Shown here piece after piece: positions 32,850-41,446 of a stretch of DNA of 64,000 nucleotides. The notes beneath the pieces were generated by a model. The model made no database searches and was not told where the DNA came from. It saw only the letters and a list, made by a program, of their open reading frames with translations. Position numbers and translations under genes: made by a program. The DNA is from RH-AL1 sp964247745 (lineage in GTDB: Bacteria > Pseudomonadota > Alphaproteobacteria > Rhizobiales > Beijerinckiaceae), in contig CAXTVT010000001.1 in the NCBI GenBank assembly GCA_964247745.1, positions 1 through 64,000 of the forward strand, in the 5' to 3' direction. Within the stretch, counting starts at the first letter, position 1. Each line of letters begins with the position of its first letter.

Positions 32850-33320
32850 ATGGCTCTGTACACGTCCGAGCAGCGCATGCGGCGCGACGCGACGCGCTGG
32901 ACCCTGGTCCAGGGGCTGTTGGCCCCCGTCCAATTTCTCGTCTTCCTCGTCAGCCTGGGTCTCGTGCTGCGCTACCTCGCCACCGGCGAGGGGCTGGCCC
33001 TCGCCACGGCTTCGGTCGTGGTCAAGACGCTCGCGCTCTACACCATCATGATCACGGGCTCGATCTGGGAGAAGGTCGTGTTCGGCCGCTACCTCTTCGC
33101 CCGCGCCTTCTTCTGGGAGGATGTGTTCTCGATGCTGGTGCTGGCGCTGCACACCGCCTACCTCGCCGCTCTCGTGACCGGAGTGCTCGCGCCGCGCGCG
33201 CTGATGCTTCTCGCGCTGGCCGCCTACGTCACCTACGTGATCAACGCCGCTCAATTCATCTTGAAGCTGCGGGCGGCCCGCCTTCAGGGCTCCGTATTCA
33301 CCTTGGCGGAGGCGGCATGA
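32850..33320 (+). CDS. bchF: 3-vinyl bacteriochlorophyllide hydratase
   Basis: A 156-residue inner-membrane enzyme that hydrates the C3 vinyl group of chlorophyllide intermediates on the path to bacteriochlorophyll a. The N-terminus LYTSEQRMRRDATRWTLVQG and the membrane core LAPVQFLVFLVSLGLVLRY are typical of BchF. The conserved KVVFGRYLFARAFFWEDVFS follows. The ATG at 32850 (MALYTSEQ) gives the family start; frames beginning earlier add unrelated residues. It is the first gene of the plus-strand superoperon and overlaps bchN by 4 bases. Confidence 0.93.
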   Translation: MALYTSEQRMRRDATRWTLVQGLLAPVQFLVFLVSLGLVLRYLATGEGLALATASVVVKTLALYTIMITGSIWEKVVFGRYLFARAFFWEDVFSMLVLALHTAYLAALVTGVLAPRALMLLALAAYVTYVINAAQFILKLRAARLQGSVFTLAEAA

Positions 33321-34594
33321 ACGCTGCCGTGAAGCCGCCGCTCGCCGGCTGCGACAGCGTCGAACGCCCGGTGCTGCGCGAGCGCGGCCAGCGCGAGGTG
33401 TTCTGCGGGCTGACCGGGATCGTCTGGCTGCATCGCAAGATCCAGGACGCCTTCTTCCTGGTGGTCGGATCGCGCACCTGCGCCCATCTCATCCAATCGG
33501 CGGCGGGCGTGATGATCTTCGCGGAGCCGCGCTTCGCCACCGCGATCATCGACGAGCGCGACCTCGCTGGCCTCTCCGACGCCAACGCCGAGCTCGATCG
33601 CGTGGTGGCGCAGCTGCTGGCGCGCCGCCCCGACATCAAGATGCTGTTCCTCGTCGGCTCCTGCCCGTCCGAGGTCATCAAGCTCGACCTCTCCCGCGCC
33701 GCGTTGCGGCTGTCGCGTACCCACGCGCCCGCCGTGCGGGTGCTGAACTATTCCGGCAGCGGCATCGAGACGACCTTCACCCAGGGCGAGGACGCCTGTC
33801 TGGCGTCGCTGGTGCCGGAGATGCCGGCCGTGCTGAGCGAGCAATTGCTCGTCGTCGGCACGCTGGCCGACGTGGTCGAGGACCAGTTTCGCCGACTGTT
33901 CGCCGCGCTTGGCATCGCCGACGTCGCCTTCCTGCCGCCGCGCCGCGCCGCCGACTTGCCGAGCGTGGGCGCCGGCACGCGCCTGCTGCTGGCGCAGCCC
34001 TTTCTCAACGACACGGCGCGCGCGCTCGAGGATCGCGGCGCCCGCCGCATCGCCGCGCCGTTCCCGCTCGGTGCCGAGGGTACCGCGCTGTGGTTCATGG
34101 CCGCCGCCGCCGCCTTTGGGCTCGATGCCGGCCACGTCGCCCGCGTGCTGCAACCCTATCGCGAGCGGGCGGAGAAAGCTTGCGCGCGCTACCGCCCGGC
34201 GCTCGAGGGCCGCTCCATCTTCTTCTTCCCGGATTCGCAGCTCGAGGTTCCGCTGGCGCGCTTCCTCCACCGCGAGCTGGGCATGCGGCTGGTCGAGGTC
34301 GGCTCGCCCTACCTCCACCGCCAGCACCTCGCCGCCGACCTCGCGCTGCTGCCGGCCGACGCGATGCTGAGCGAGGGCCAGGACGTCGAACGCCAGCTCG
34401 ACCGCTGCCGCGCCGCCGCACCCGACCTCACCGTGTGCGGCCTCGGCCTCGCCAACCCGCTGGAGGCCGACGGCTTGACCACCAAATGGTCGATCGAGCT
34501 CGTGTTCACCCCGATCCAGGGTTTCGAGCAGGCCGGCGACCTCGCCGAGCTGTTCGCCCGACCGCTGGCGCGCCGCGCCAGACTGGCGGCCTAG
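33317..34594 (+). CDS. bchN: Light-independent protochlorophyllide reductase subunit N
   Basis: A 425-residue subunit of DPOR, the nitrogenase-like enzyme that reduces protochlorophyllide ring D without light. The three cluster cysteines are Cys30 (REVFCGL), Cys55 (GSRTCAHLI) and Cys116 (LVGSCPSE); BchB supplies the fourth ligand as Asp36. BchN carries the substrate cavity with BchB. It overlaps bchF by four bases and abuts bchB directly. Confidence 0.96.
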   Translation: MNAAVKPPLAGCDSVERPVLRERGQREVFCGLTGIVWLHRKIQDAFFLVVGSRTCAHLIQSAAGVMIFAEPRFATAIIDERDLAGLSDANAELDRVVAQLLARRPDIKMLFLVGSCPSEVIKLDLSRAALRLSRTHAPAVRVLNYSGSGIETTFTQGEDACLASLVPEMPAVLSEQLLVVGTLADVVEDQFRRLFAALGIADVAFLPPRRAADLPSVGAGTRLLLAQPFLNDTARALEDRGARRIAAPFPLGAEGTALWFMAAAAAFGLDAGHVARVLQPYRERAEKACARYRPALEGRSIFFFPDSQLEVPLARFLHRELGMRLVEVGSPYLHRQHLAADLALLPADAMLSEGQDVERQLDRCRAAAPDLTVCGLGLANPLEADGLTTKWSIELVFTPIQGFEQAGDLAELFARPLARRARLAA

Positions 34595-36295
34595 ATGCAG
34601 CTCACCGTCTGGACCTACGAAGGTCCGCCCCACGTCGGCGCGATGCGCATCGCCACCGCGATGCGAGACGTGCATTACGTGCTGCACGCGCCGCAGGGCG
34701 ACACCTACGCCGACCTGCTGTTCACGATGATCGAGCGGCGCAAGACGCGGCCGCCGGTGACCTACACGACCTTTCAGGCGCGCGACCTCGGCGGCGACAC
34801 CGCCGAGCTGTTCAAGACCGCCGTTCGCGACGCCTACGAGCGATTTCGTCCTCAGGCGATCCTCGTCGGCGCCTCGTGCACCGCCGAGCTGATCCAGGAC
34901 GATCCCGGCGGGCTCGCCGAGGCGCTGCACCTGCCGGTGCTGGTCGTGCCGCTCGAGCTGCCCTCCTACCAAAAGAAGGAGAATTGGGGCGCGGCGGAGA
35001 CCTTCTACCAGCTGGTGCGCGCCTTCGCCGGGCCGCATGCGCTCAAGCCCGGCGCCAAGCGCGCCGCACGGCTCGAGGGCCGGGCGCCGTGCTGCAACAT
35101 TCTCGGGCCCTGCGCGCTCGGCTTCCGCCATCGCGACGACCTCGTCGAGATAAAGCGCCTGCTCGGGCGGCTGGGGATCGAAGTCAACGTGGTGGCGCCG
35201 GAGGGCGCGACGCCGGCCGACCTCGCGCGCCTTGGTGCGGCCGATTTCAACGTGGTGCTTTACCCCGAGATCGCGGGGCAGGCCGCCAAATGGCTGGAGC
35301 GGGCCTTCGGCCAGCCCGCCACCAAGCTCGTGCCGATCGGCGTCGGCGCCACGCGCGATTTCATCCGCGAGGTCGAGGGGTTGTCATTCCGGGGCGCCGA
35401 AGGCGAACCCGGAACCCATTGCGCTCGCGAGGAGGGCGGTCGTCCGGCTGCCGCAACGGGTTCCGGGTTCTCGGCTGCGCCGAGCCCCGGAATGACAGAG
35501 GATGCCGCCGAGGGGTCCCGTCTCCCCTGGTACTCGCGCTCGGTCGACTCGACCTACCTTACCGGCAAGCGGGTCTTCGTGTTCGGCGACGCCACCCATG
35601 CGCTCGCCGCGGCCCGCATCGCCAAGGAGGAGCTCGGCTTCACCGTGGTGGCGATCGGCACCTACACCCGCGAGTTCGCTCGCGACGTGCGCGACCTCGC
35701 CGCGCGCTACGAGGCCGAAGCCATCGTCTCCGACGACTTCCTCGCGGTGGAAGAGGCGATCCAGCGGCTGCAGCCCGAGCTCGTGCTCGGCACGCAGATG
35801 GAGCGCCACGTCGCAAAGCGGCTCGGCATCCCCTGCGCGGTGATCTCGGCGCCGGTGCACGTGCAGGATTTCCCCGCGCGCTACTCGCCGCAGATGGGGT
35901 TCGAGGGCGCCAACGTCATCTTCGACAGCTTCGTCCATCCGCTCATGATGGGTTTGGAGGAACACCTTCTCGGGATGTTCCGCGAGGATGGCGAGTTCCA
36001 CGACAGCGCCGTGCCCTCGCACCTCGCGACCACAGGCGCAAAGGCGTCTCCGATACCGGCGCCCCCCTCGATAGCTCCTTTGAACATCGAGCCCGTGGCG
36101 GCCGTCGACACCGCCGTTCTCGAGCGCCCAGCGACGACGACCTGGTCGCCCGAGGCGGAGAAGGAGCTCGGCAAGATTCCGTTCTTCGTCCGCGGCAAGG
36201 CGCGCCGCAACACGGAAGCCTACGCGAGCGAGCGTGCCATCGCGCTCGTGACGATCGAGACCTTGTATGATGCCAAAGCCCATTTCTCTCGCTGA
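34595..36295 (+). CDS. bchB: Light-independent protochlorophyllide reductase subunit B with in-frame repeat insertion
   Basis: A 566-residue BchB, longer than the usual 510-540. Asp36 (QGDTYADLLF) is the unusual NB-cluster ligand and Cys95 (GASCTAE) is intact. The cysteine pair in RAPCCNILGP and the SVDSTYLTGKRV block with the catalytic Asp (here Asp318, Asp274 in Rhodobacter capsulatus) are present. Between them residues about 264-306 are foreign: SFRGAEGEPGTHC through SAAPSPGMTED is the translation of the palindromic repeat described at 7.7 kb. The frame is open throughout, and the C-terminal domain (WSPEAEKELGKIPFFVRGK) is normal. The start abuts the bchN stop. Confidence 0.94.
   Translation: MQLTVWTYEGPPHVGAMRIATAMRDVHYVLHAPQGDTYADLLFTMIERRKTRPPVTYTTFQARDLGGDTAELFKTAVRDAYERFRPQAILVGASCTAELIQDDPGGLAEALHLPVLVVPLELPSYQKKENWGAAETFYQLVRAFAGPHALKPGAKRAARLEGRAPCCNILGPCALGFRHRDDLVEIKRLLGRLGIEVNVVAPEGATPADLARLGAADFNVVLYPEIAGQAAKWLERAFGQPATKLVPIGVGATRDFIREVEGLSFRGAEGEPGTHCAREEGGRPAAATGSGFSAAPSPGMTEDAAEGSRLPWYSRSVDSTYLTGKRVFVFGDATHALAAARIAKEELGFTVVAIGTYTREFARDVRDLAARYEAEAIVSDDFLAVEEAIQRLQPELVLGTQMERHVAKRLGIPCAVISAPVHVQDFPARYSPQMGFEGANVIFDSFVHPLMMGLEEHLLGMFREDGEFHDSAVPSHLATTGAKASPIPAPPSIAPLNIEPVAAVDTAVLERPATTTWSPEAEKELGKIPFFVRGKARRNTEAYASERAIALVTIETLYDAKAHFSR
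35382..35497. repeat. Palindromic repeat element, copy C, inside bchB
   Basis: About 116 bases with inverted ends tgtcattccgg and ccggaatgaca and inner arms gaacccggaaccca and gggttccgggttc, as in copies A and B. The loop differs. Read on the plus strand it stays open in the bchB frame; flanking bases make the net insert a multiple of three. It would place a strong hairpin in the bchB mRNA and about 40 extra residues in the protein. Confidence 0.88.
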
Positions 36296-36307
36296 TCGAG
36301 ACGCCGC

Positions 36308-37222
36308 ATGAACGCACCCTTCAAGGCTCCCGGTCCGACCTCCTGCCGCGCTGCCGGCTTCCTCGACGGCGACGGTTCGGTGCAGGTGCATCTCGACCCG
36401 ACCGACAAGATCGGCACGGCCAAGGTGTTTGCCGTCTACGGCAAGGGTGGCATCGGCAAGTCGACGACGTCGTCGAACCTGTCGGTCGCCTTCTCTCGGC
36501 TCGGCAAGCGCGTGCTGCAGATCGGGTGCGATCCCAAGCATGATTCCACGTTCACCTTGACCAAGAAGCTGATGCCGACGGTGATCGACATCCTCGAGAC
36601 GGTGGACTTCCACACCGAGGAGCTGCGCACCGAGGACTTCGTGTTCGAGGGCGTCGGCGGCGTGATGTGCGTCGAGGCGGGCGGTCCGCCGGCCGGCACC
36701 GGGTGCGGTGGCTACGTCGTGGGACAGACGGTGAAGCTGCTCAAGGAGCATCACCTGCTCGACGACACCGACGTCGTGATCTTCGACGTGCTGGGCGACG
36801 TCGTCTGCGGCGGCTTCGCCGCGCCGTTGCAGCACGCCGACCGCGCATTGGTGGTGACGGCCAACGATTTCGACTCGATCTTCGCGATGAACCGCATCGT
36901 GGCGGCCATCGAGGCCAAGGCGAAGAACTACAAGGTCCGGTTCGGCGGTGTGATCGTCAACCGGTCCGATGGCACCGACCAGGTCGACAAGTACAACGGC
37001 GTCGTCGGCCTCAACAAGGTCGCGCATTTTCCGATGCTCGACGCGATCCGCAAGTCGCGCCTGAAGAAGCAGACGCTGTTCGAGATGGACGAGACGCCCG
37101 AGATCCTCGCCGTCCAGGCCGAGTACATGCAGCTCGCCGAGACGCTCTACGCCGGCACCGATCCGCTGACGCCGAAGCCGATGAAGGACCGCGACATCTT
37201 CGATCTGCTGGGATTCGATTGA
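36308..37222 (+). CDS. bchL: Light-independent protochlorophyllide reductase iron-sulfur ATP-binding protein
   Basis: A 304-residue NifH-like dimeric reductase that feeds electrons to BchNB with ATP hydrolysis. The P-loop is GKGGIGKS (about 45-52), and the shared [4Fe-4S] cluster is held by Cys133 (GTGCGGY) and Cys167 (DVVCGGF). The normal length and complete motifs indicate function. It starts 12 bases after bchB, with GAGACGCC before the ATG. In many clusters bchH stands between bchB and bchL; it is missing here. Confidence 0.97.
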   Translation: MNAPFKAPGPTSCRAAGFLDGDGSVQVHLDPTDKIGTAKVFAVYGKGGIGKSTTSSNLSVAFSRLGKRVLQIGCDPKHDSTFTLTKKLMPTVIDILETVDFHTEELRTEDFVFEGVGGVMCVEAGGPPAGTGCGGYVVGQTVKLLKEHHLLDDTDVVIFDVLGDVVCGGFAAPLQHADRALVVTANDFDSIFAMNRIVAAIEAKAKNYKVRFGGVIVNRSDGTDQVDKYNGVVGLNKVAHFPMLDAIRKSRLKKQTLFEMDETPEILAVQAEYMQLAETLYAGTDPLTPKPMKDRDIFDLLGFD

Positions 37223-37914
37223 TGCAGAACGCCTCCTACGTCGCGCGACGCGGCCAGCTGCATACCTATTTCGACCGCACCGCGGCCGACGCCTGGGCCA
37301 AGCTCACCTCCGACGCGCCGGTCTCGAAGATTCGTGCCACGGTGCGCGCCGGCCGCGACGCGATGCGTCAGACCATTCTCGACTGGCTGCCGGTCGACCT
37401 CGCCGGGCGGCGCGTCCTCGACGCGGGTTGCGGCACCGGCGCGCTCGCCGCCGAGCTCGCGCGCCGTGGCGCCGACGTCGTGGCGATCGACCTCTCGCCG
37501 ACGCTCGTCGACCTGGGACGCGAGCGCATCGATGCGAGCGCCGGTCGCATCGAGTTTCGCTCCGGCGACATGCTCGATGCCGGGCTCGGCCGCTTCGACC
37601 ACGTCGTGGCGATGGATTCGCTGATCCACTACCGCGCCGCCGACATGGCCGAGGCCGCGGCGCGCCTCGCCGCCCGCACGTCGCAATCGATGGTCTTCAC
37701 CTTCGCGCCGAGGACGCCGGCGCTGACGTTGATGCATGCCGCCGGACAGCTCTTCCCGCGCGGCGATCGTTCGCCGGCCATCGAACCGGTATCCCCGGCC
37801 ACGATCCGCCGTCGACTCCAGGCGGTGCTGCCGCCGCGCGCCACGCTCGGTCGCACGCACCGGATCGGGACCGGGTTCTACATCTCGCAGGCCCTGGAGA
37901 TCGTGATCGGATGA
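37222..37914 (+). CDS. bchM: Magnesium-protoporphyrin O-methyltransferase
   Basis: A 230-residue SAM-dependent methyltransferase acting on Mg-protoporphyrin IX in the step after Mg chelation. The Rossmann motif I is VLDAGCGTGALAAEL, followed by VVAIDLSPTLVDLG. The N-terminal RRGQLHTYFDRTAADAWAKL is the family's start. The ATG begins on the last base of the bchL stop. It overlaps lhaA by 4 bases. Confidence 0.94.
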   Translation: MQNASYVARRGQLHTYFDRTAADAWAKLTSDAPVSKIRATVRAGRDAMRQTILDWLPVDLAGRRVLDAGCGTGALAAELARRGADVVAIDLSPTLVDLGRERIDASAGRIEFRSGDMLDAGLGRFDHVVAMDSLIHYRAADMAEAAARLAARTSQSMVFTFAPRTPALTLMHAAGQLFPRGDRSPAIEPVSPATIRRRLQAVLPPRATLGRTHRIGTGFYISQALEIVIG

Positions 37915-39416
37915 GGCGAGCCGCGCCCCAAGACGACGCCACCGTCTCGCCTCGTGCGGCACGCGCCTGCGTGCCCGAGCACGACGGGGATCCGCTCGGC
38001 GCGAAGAAAACCGTGGCGACGCAGTGGATGAAGCTCGGCGCCGATCTTCTGCCGTTCGCCGACGCGGCGTCGGCCGAGCTGCCGCTCGCCAAGTTGCTGC
38101 GGCTGTCGCTGTTCCAGGTGACCGTCGGCATGGCCGTGGTGCTGCTCATCGGCACGTTGAACCGCGTGATGATCGTCGAGCTCGGCGTGCCGGTGTGGCT
38201 CGTCGCCTCGATGATCGCGCTGCCGCTGGTGTTCGCGCCGTTCCGCGCGCTGATCGGCTTCAAGTCGGACAATCACAAGTCGGCGCTCGGCTGGAAGCGC
38301 GTGCCCTACCTCTGGTTCGGCACGATGCTGCAGTTCGGCGGGCTCTCGATCATGCCGTTCGCGCTCATCCTGCTGGGTGGCGACACCTCCGCGCCGCCGG
38401 TGGTGGGGCAGGGTGCCGCCGCGCTCGCCTTCCTGCTGATGGGCGCCGGGCTGCACACGGTGCAGACGGCCGGCCTGGCGCTCGCCACCGATCTCGCGCC
38501 GCAGCGTTCGCACCCCAAGGTCGTGGCGTTGCTGTGCGTCATGATGATGCTCGGCATGATGGTGTCCGCCCTGGTCTTCGGCCTGGCGCTGGCGCATTTC
38601 TCCGAGGTGCGCCTGATCCAGGTGGTGCAGGGGGCGGCCTTCATCACGATGGCGCTGAACATCTTCGCCATCTGGAAGCAGGAGCCGCGCGGACGGCGCG
38701 TCGCGAAAGTGGCGCATCCCACCTTCCGCGAGGCCTGCCAAGTCTTCTCGAGGCAGGGACGGCCGGCGCGAAGGCTGATCTCGGTCGCGCTCGGCACGAT
38801 GGCGTTCTCGATGCAGGACGTGCTGCTCGAGCCCTACGGCGGCCAGGTGCTGCACCTCTCCGTCGGCGCCACCACCGGGCTGACCGCGTTGCTCGCCGTC
38901 GGCGGTCTTTTCGGCTTCGTCGCCGCGGCGCGCTGGCTCGGCCGTGGCGCCGATCCCTATCGTTTCGCTGCCATCGGCCTCGTCGCCGGCCTCGTCGCCT
39001 TCACCGCCGTGATCTTCGCCGAGCCGCTGGCTTCGAGCGCGCTGTTCGCCGCCGGCGTCACCCTGATCGGGCTCGGCTCCGGCATTTTCGCCCATTGCAC
39101 GTTGACCGCGGCGATGGGCATGGCACAGGAGGGCCAGAGCGGCCTGGTGCTGGGTGTCTGGGGCGCCGTGCAGGCCTCGGCGGCCGGCATCGCCGTGGCC
39201 GGCGGTGGCCTCATCCGCGACGCCGTTTCCGGCCTCGCCGCCTCGGGCGCGCTCGGCCCGGCGCTGGACCGGCCGGCGACCGGCTATTCCTTCGTCTATC
39301 ATTGCGAGATCGGGCTGCTCTTCGCGACGTTGATCGCGATGGGGCCGCTGGTCCGCCGACGCACCAAGGTGGCGCGTCAAACCTTTGAACTGGCCGAGCT
39401 ACGAAGCCAGAGTTGA
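37911..39416 (+). CDS. lhaA: LhaA (PucC-family) light-harvesting 1 assembly protein
   Basis: A 501-residue, twelve-helix MFS protein of the bacteriochlorophyll-delivery branch. IGTLNRVMIVELGVPVWLV and FAPFRALIGFKSDNHKSALG are the signature. Its place between bchM and puhA is diagnostic of LhaA, which helps assemble the LH1 antenna. The ATG at 37911 overlaps the bchM stop and gives a hydrophilic N-terminus of about 55 residues before the first helix. A second family member lies in the opposite arm at 28.8 kb. Confidence 0.92.
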   Translation: MRRAAPQDDATVSPRAARACVPEHDGDPLGAKKTVATQWMKLGADLLPFADAASAELPLAKLLRLSLFQVTVGMAVVLLIGTLNRVMIVELGVPVWLVASMIALPLVFAPFRALIGFKSDNHKSALGWKRVPYLWFGTMLQFGGLSIMPFALILLGGDTSAPPVVGQGAAALAFLLMGAGLHTVQTAGLALATDLAPQRSHPKVVALLCVMMMLGMMVSALVFGLALAHFSEVRLIQVVQGAAFITMALNIFAIWKQEPRGRRVAKVAHPTFREACQVFSRQGRPARRLISVALGTMAFSMQDVLLEPYGGQVLHLSVGATTGLTALLAVGGLFGFVAAARWLGRGADPYRFAAIGLVAGLVAFTAVIFAEPLASSALFAAGVTLIGLGSGIFAHCTLTAAMGMAQEGQSGLVLGVWGAVQASAAGIAVAGGGLIRDAVSGLAASGALGPALDRPATGYSFVYHCEIGLLFATLIAMGPLVRRRTKVARQTFELAELRSQS

Positions 39417-39432
39417 GCCGAGGGAGGACCTC

Positions 39433-40200
39433 ATGGTCGGAGCATTGACGGGTTACATCGATATCGCACAGGTCGTGCTCTACGCCTTCTGGCTGTTCTT
39501 CGCCGGGCTGGTGTTCTACCTGCACCGCGAGAACAAGCGCGAGGGCTATCCCCTCGAGACCGAGCGGGGGCAGGGTTCGCGCGTCTCCGTGCGCGGCTTC
39601 CCAGACATGCCGCCGCCGAAGGTCTTCCACCATCACGACGGCCGCGATTTCGTCGTGCCGCTCGTCAGCAGCGACCGGCGCGATGCCGCGGTCGAGATGA
39701 GCGCGGAATGGCCGGGTTCGCCATTCGCGCCCACCGGGGACCCGATGCGCGATGGCGTCGGCCCGGCGTCCTACGCCGACCGCGAGGACGTGCCCGAGGT
39801 CGGCATCGAGGGGCGTCCGATCATCATGCCGCTGCGCATCGCCCATGCCCACACCTTCGCGCCGGACGGGCCGAACCCGATCGGCTACCGCGTGCTCGGA
39901 GCCGACGGGCTCGAGGCCGGCATCGTCCGCGACGCCTGGATCGACGAGGCCGAATCGCTGATCCGCTACCTCGAGGTCGAGGCCGGCGGTCGTCGCGTGC
40001 TGCTGCCGATGGCGATGAGCCGGGTGCGGGCGCGGGAGGGCGTGATCAAGGTGGCCTCGATCCTGGCTTCGCAATTCGCCGGTGTGCCGGCGACCAAGTC
40101 GCCGGACCAGGTGACCAAGCGCGAGGAGGATCGCATCGTCGGCTATTTCGCGGGCGGTCACCTTTACGCGACGCCCTCTCGCATGGGGCCGCTGCTGTGA
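39433..40200 (+). CDS. puhA: Photosynthetic reaction centre H subunit
   Basis: A 255-residue H subunit that caps the reaction centre on its cytoplasmic side. A single N-terminal helix (IDIAQVVLYAFWLFFAGLVF) is followed by LHRENKREGYPLE, then a cytoplasmic beta domain with AWIDEAESLIRYLEVE. The ATG at 39433 lies behind AGGGAGG at proper spacing; an upstream start would overlap lhaA and add unrelated residues. puf genes for the L and M subunits are not in the window. Confidence 0.96.
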   Translation: MVGALTGYIDIAQVVLYAFWLFFAGLVFYLHRENKREGYPLETERGQGSRVSVRGFPDMPPPKVFHHHDGRDFVVPLVSSDRRDAAVEMSAEWPGSPFAPTGDPMRDGVGPASYADREDVPEVGIEGRPIIMPLRIAHAHTFAPDGPNPIGYRVLGADGLEAGIVRDAWIDEAESLIRYLEVEAGGRRVLLPMAMSRVRAREGVIKVASILASQFAGVPATKSPDQVTKREEDRIVGYFAGGHLYATPSRMGPLL

Positions 40201-40847
40201 GCCGCGCCCGCCTGCATCCGGAAGGCTCGGAGATCGTCGGCCGCGACGAGACCATCCTGTGGGAAGGCCGCCCGACGACTGCCGGCCTGGCCCGCCGCCT
40301 GTTCCACCTCAAGGCGCTGCTCGGCTATTTCGCCGTGCTCGCGGTCTGGGACCTCGCCTCGGCCTACTCCGCGGGTTTCCGTGCCAATGCCGCGCTGGTC
40401 GGCCTGTCTTGGGTCGCGCTGGCGGCAGTCGCCGTGGCGGCGCTGACCTTCGGGGCCGCTTGGGTGGTCGCGATCACCACGCGCTATACGCTGACCGACA
40501 AGCGCCTCGTCCTGCAGATCGGCGTGGCGCTGCCGATCGCCTTGACGCTGCCGCTGCATCGGATCGGCTCGGCCGACGTGCGGCTCTACCCCGACGGCAG
40601 CGGCGACATCCCGCTCGCCCTGGGCGACGGGCAGATCGCCTATCTGCTGCTGTGGCCCCATGCGCGCCCTTGGCGCTTCAAGGTGTCGCAACCCATGCTT
40701 CGCAGCGTGCCCGAGGCGCGCGAAGTCGCTACCGTGCTGTCACGCGCGCTCCTGGTGGCGTCGCCGTCCGGCGAGGCGATCGCGATCGCGGCGTCGCCCG
40801 ATCCGTTGGCGCGTCGTCGCACCATCGAGGCTGCCGCCACCGCATGA
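40197..40847 (+). CDS. puhB: Photosynthetic complex assembly protein PuhB
   Basis: A 216-residue inner-membrane assembly factor for the reaction centre. A bPH2-like region shows DETILWEGRPTTAGLARR, two or three hydrophobic helices near 45-85, then TTRYTLTDKRLVLQIGVAL. GTG at 40197 overlaps the puhA stop (GTGA), giving the expected length. In Rhodobacter PuhB dimers aid reaction-centre assembly; this is transferred by position and sequence. Confidence 0.92.
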   Translation: MSRARLHPEGSEIVGRDETILWEGRPTTAGLARRLFHLKALLGYFAVLAVWDLASAYSAGFRANAALVGLSWVALAAVAVAALTFGAAWVVAITTRYTLTDKRLVLQIGVALPIALTLPLHRIGSADVRLYPDGSGDIPLALGDGQIAYLLLWPHARPWRFKVSQPMLRSVPEAREVATVLSRALLVASPSGEAIAIAASPDPLARRRTIEAAATA

Positions 40848-41446
40848 GGATCGCGATGCCGACAGAGATCAGACAGGCAAAGGGTCGGCCGGTCGCGCCG
40901 ACTCCGCGCCCGATCATTCCACGCTGGGTGATCGTCGCCGCCGGCGGGCTGATGCTGTTCACCATCGTCGTCGCCGGCGTCTCGCATCGCGCCGGCCTCT
41001 ACCACGTGTCGACGCCGCCCACGACGGCGCTCGCCACCCGCGACCTGCTGTTCTTCGACCAGCACGGCGGTGGCGTCCTCGTCACCGACGCCAAGACCGG
41101 CAAGCGCGTGGCCATGATCGAGCCGACGACTGGCGGCTTCATGCGCGGCATCATGCGCGGCCTCGTCCGCGAGCACCGGCTGAACGATCAGGCGGCCGGG
41201 ACCGCTTTCCGCTTGACGCATTGGGCCGACGGGCGATTGACTATCGCCGACCCGACGACCGGCGAGAGCTTCGATCTCGAAGCGTTTGGCTCGACCAACG
41301 AGCTGGCCTTCGCCAGGCTGCTCGACGACGCGCCGCAGGCTGCCACGCCGGCGATCGACAAGACGGCGGATCAGGCCGCGGAGGACCGCGCGCCGGCACA
41401 TGCGACGGCGGTCACGCCGATTGATGCGGGAGCGACGACGCGATGA
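40844..41446 (+). CDS. puhC: Photosynthetic complex assembly protein PuhC
   Basis: A 200-residue protein with one membrane helix (VIVAAGGLMLFTIVVAGVS) and a periplasmic domain: RDLLFFDQHGGGVLVTDAKT and TTGGFMRGIMRGLVREHRL are typical of PuhC, which helps reorganise LH1 around the reaction centre. The ATG at 40844 overlaps the puhB stop; a second ATG lies four codons on. An Ala/Asp-rich tail follows the folded part. Confidence 0.9.
   Translation: MRIAMPTEIRQAKGRPVAPTPRPIIPRWVIVAAGGLMLFTIVVAGVSHRAGLYHVSTPPTTALATRDLLFFDQHGGGVLVTDAKTGKRVAMIEPTTGGFMRGIMRGLVREHRLNDQAAGTAFRLTHWADGRLTIADPTTGESFDLEAFGSTNELAFARLLDDAPQAATPAIDKTADQAAEDRAPAHATAVTPIDAGATTR

Noticed and set aside
34595..36295. bchB as a pseudogene because of the foreign insert
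   Set aside because: The frame is open, key residues are kept, and the downstream operon is intact; it is more likely a tolerated insertion.
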